The notes under the pieces: model-generated | Database searches by the model: none | Told to the model about the DNA's origin: nothing | Seen by the model: only the letters and a program-made list of their open reading frames with translations | Made by a program: the position numbers and the translations under genes | NCBI GenBank assembly: GCA_958410215.1 | Contig: CATYOF010000012.1 | Coordinates: 4,896-68,895, forward strand | Source: an uncultured Cryptobacterium sp. | GTDB taxonomy: Bacteria; Actinomycetota; Coriobacteriia; Coriobacteriales; Eggerthellaceae | Direction of reading: 5' to 3' | DNA: 64,000 nucleotides | Shown: one piece after another, positions 63,186-64,000 of the stretch | How the letters are laid out: each line of letters opens with the position of its first letter | Position numbering within the stretch: the first letter of the stretch is position 1

Positions 63186-63773
63186 CTATAAATCAAGCAA
63201 GCCATCAGGTAGCGAAACGTGCAGGATACCCGCCTCTTCATCAACATCCCTGATAAACGCATCCACCAAAGGAATAAGCACTTCTCTATTCGCGGAATCC
63301 GTCATATCGGATTCAGAAGGCAAAACCTTACCGTCGTCGTCTTCGGCAGAGCCACTCCCCACCTCAGGCAAAACCACCAAAAGCGGATGGGCAGGATTTT
63401 CCTCCATACGAATAACCTTACCTACAGTTCCCCGTAGCGCATCTACCACGATATATCCCACAAGCGCACGCTCATCCGCTAACTCAAAGCCTTCAGGAAG
63501 ATCGCTCGTACGAACAAGACAGAAATGCCCTTCAAGCAATTCAGCATCATTGCGGGTGTCTATGCCTTCGAAGTAAACCAAATACCTATCGGAAGAAGGA
63601 TGTTCCACCCGAGCAACCTTTGCAGAACGCGGAAAACGCAAAAGTGGAGGGACAAAGGTTACTTCAAGACCTTCAGTAAGCAAAAAAGGAAGACCTTCTG
63701 TTGGTTTAACAGAAAGCCCTCCTTCTTTTGTTTTAGCGCTAAGAAGCGCAGCGATGTTCGTCCAAGAACCCAT
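63186..63773 (-). CDS. rimM: 16S rRNA processing protein RimM
   Basis: A 30S-subunit maturation factor that binds ribosomal protein S19. It has 195 residues, with the N-terminal beta-barrel (SWTNIAALLSAKTKEGGLSV, YFEGIDTRNDAELLEG) and the PRC-barrel C-terminus (VGYIVVDA, VLIPLVDAFIRDVD). The N-terminus and the linker between the domains (VGSGSAEDDDGKV) are more divergent than usual. No strong ribosome site precedes the ATG. Confidence 0.92.
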   Translation of the reverse strand: MGSWTNIAALLSAKTKEGGLSVKPTEGLPFLLTEGLEVTFVPPLLRFPRSAKVARVEHPSSDRYLVYFEGIDTRNDAELLEGHFCLVRTSDLPEGFELADERALVGYIVVDALRGTVGKVIRMEENPAHPLLVVLPEVGSGSAEDDDGKVLPSESDMTDSANREVLIPLVDAFIRDVDEEAGILHVSLPDGLLDL

Positions 63774-63787
63774 AACCGTTATGGGCC

Positions 63788-64000
63788 TTAATCGATAATT
63801 TCAACCTCAACGGCAGCGCCGTTGCGCGAACCAGCTGCGCGACACAAGGTACGAATAGCCTTAATTACGCGTCCTTGACGACCAATAACCTTGCCAGCAT
63901 CTTCGTCAGCAACGCTAATTTCCACCAAAAGAGCGCCCTCTTCAGTGTCTGTTGAAGTAATTTCAACAGCATCAGGATCGTCCACCAAGGGAACGACCAA
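63788..64000 (-). CDS. khpA: KH-domain RNA-binding protein KhpA (partial, N-terminus off the right edge)
   Basis: The final 70 residues carry LVDDPDAVEI, then the KH GXXG loop in VIGRQGRVIKAIRTL and a C-terminal AAVEVEIID strand. A few N-terminal residues lie beyond the edge. KhpA binds RNA with KhpB and affects cell division and ribosome genes in Gram-positive bacteria. It is placed before rimM, as in the rpsP-khpA-rimM-trmD order. Confidence 0.9.
   Translation of the reverse strand: MVVPLVDDPDAVEITSTDTEEGALLVEISVADEDAGKVIGRQGRVIKAIRTLCRAAGSRNGAAVEVEIID

Overview
The window is a chromosomal stretch of an anaerobic Gram-positive actinobacterium, most likely a Coriobacteriia relative (Eggerthellales or Atopobiaceae type). 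The family call is an inference from gene content and cannot be tested here. Supporting points are the whiA-yvcK-rapZ-uvrC and gap-pgk-tpiA-secG blocks, a HelD-type RNA polymerase recycling factor, two-subunit glycyl-tRNA synthetase, and lipoproteins with a YhgE/Pip exporter but no outer-membrane genes. An anaerobic amino-acid and C3 metabolism is suggested by pyruvate phosphate dikinase with its regulator, a flavodiiron protein, a formate/nitrite channel, glutamate dehydrogenase and a catabolic-looking alcohol/aldehyde dehydrogenase pair. GTG and TTG starts are common.

Layout: 1-5652 holds a truncated YhgE/Pip membrane protein, HelD and a rhomboid protease. 5807-10373 holds yigZ and a minus-strand dapL-queD-queE-queC-queF run, which makes preQ1. 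10543-17609 has a thioesterase, dtd, a flavodiiron protein, a small membrane protein, a FocA/NirC channel and a three-gene operon (small membrane-anchored protein, Fe-alcohol dehydrogenase, aldehyde dehydrogenase). 17705-23134 has an RNHCP zinc protein, tRNA-Leu and the lower-glycolysis block. 23495-30680 carries whiA, yvcK, rapZ, uvrC and a Na+/H+ antiporter. 30921-39264 carries tRNA-His and tRNA-Lys, a lipid kinase, an MBL hydrolase, gdhA, argS, a D-amino-acid aminotransferase and argF.

39440-45762 is a complete phosphate regulon: pstS-pstC-pstA-pstB-phoU on the minus strand, divergent from phoB-phoR. pstA is split by one in-frame TAA, the clearest anomaly among the genes. 45774-48107 is an RNA-gene and repeat hub (tRNA-Gly, tRNA-Pro, tRNA-Arg, a partial tRNA-Gly copy, stacked hairpins) around rdgB and murI. 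48161-54690 has an L,D-transpeptidase, a lone MetQ lipoprotein, a nucleoid-associated protein, tmRNA, a Ser-rich lipoprotein and an orphan cysteine-rich protein. 54884-64000 is a minus-strand run: ppdK and its regulator, glyQS, lepB, trmD, rimM and a truncated khpA.

No CRISPR array, prophage, transposase or classical defence system was found. The least explained signals are non-coding: a 181-bp element with 28-bp inverted ends after argF; a 27-bp palindromic repeat family present in three copies; the tRNA-Gly partial duplication with its hairpin cluster; and a nested hairpin before tRNA-Leu.
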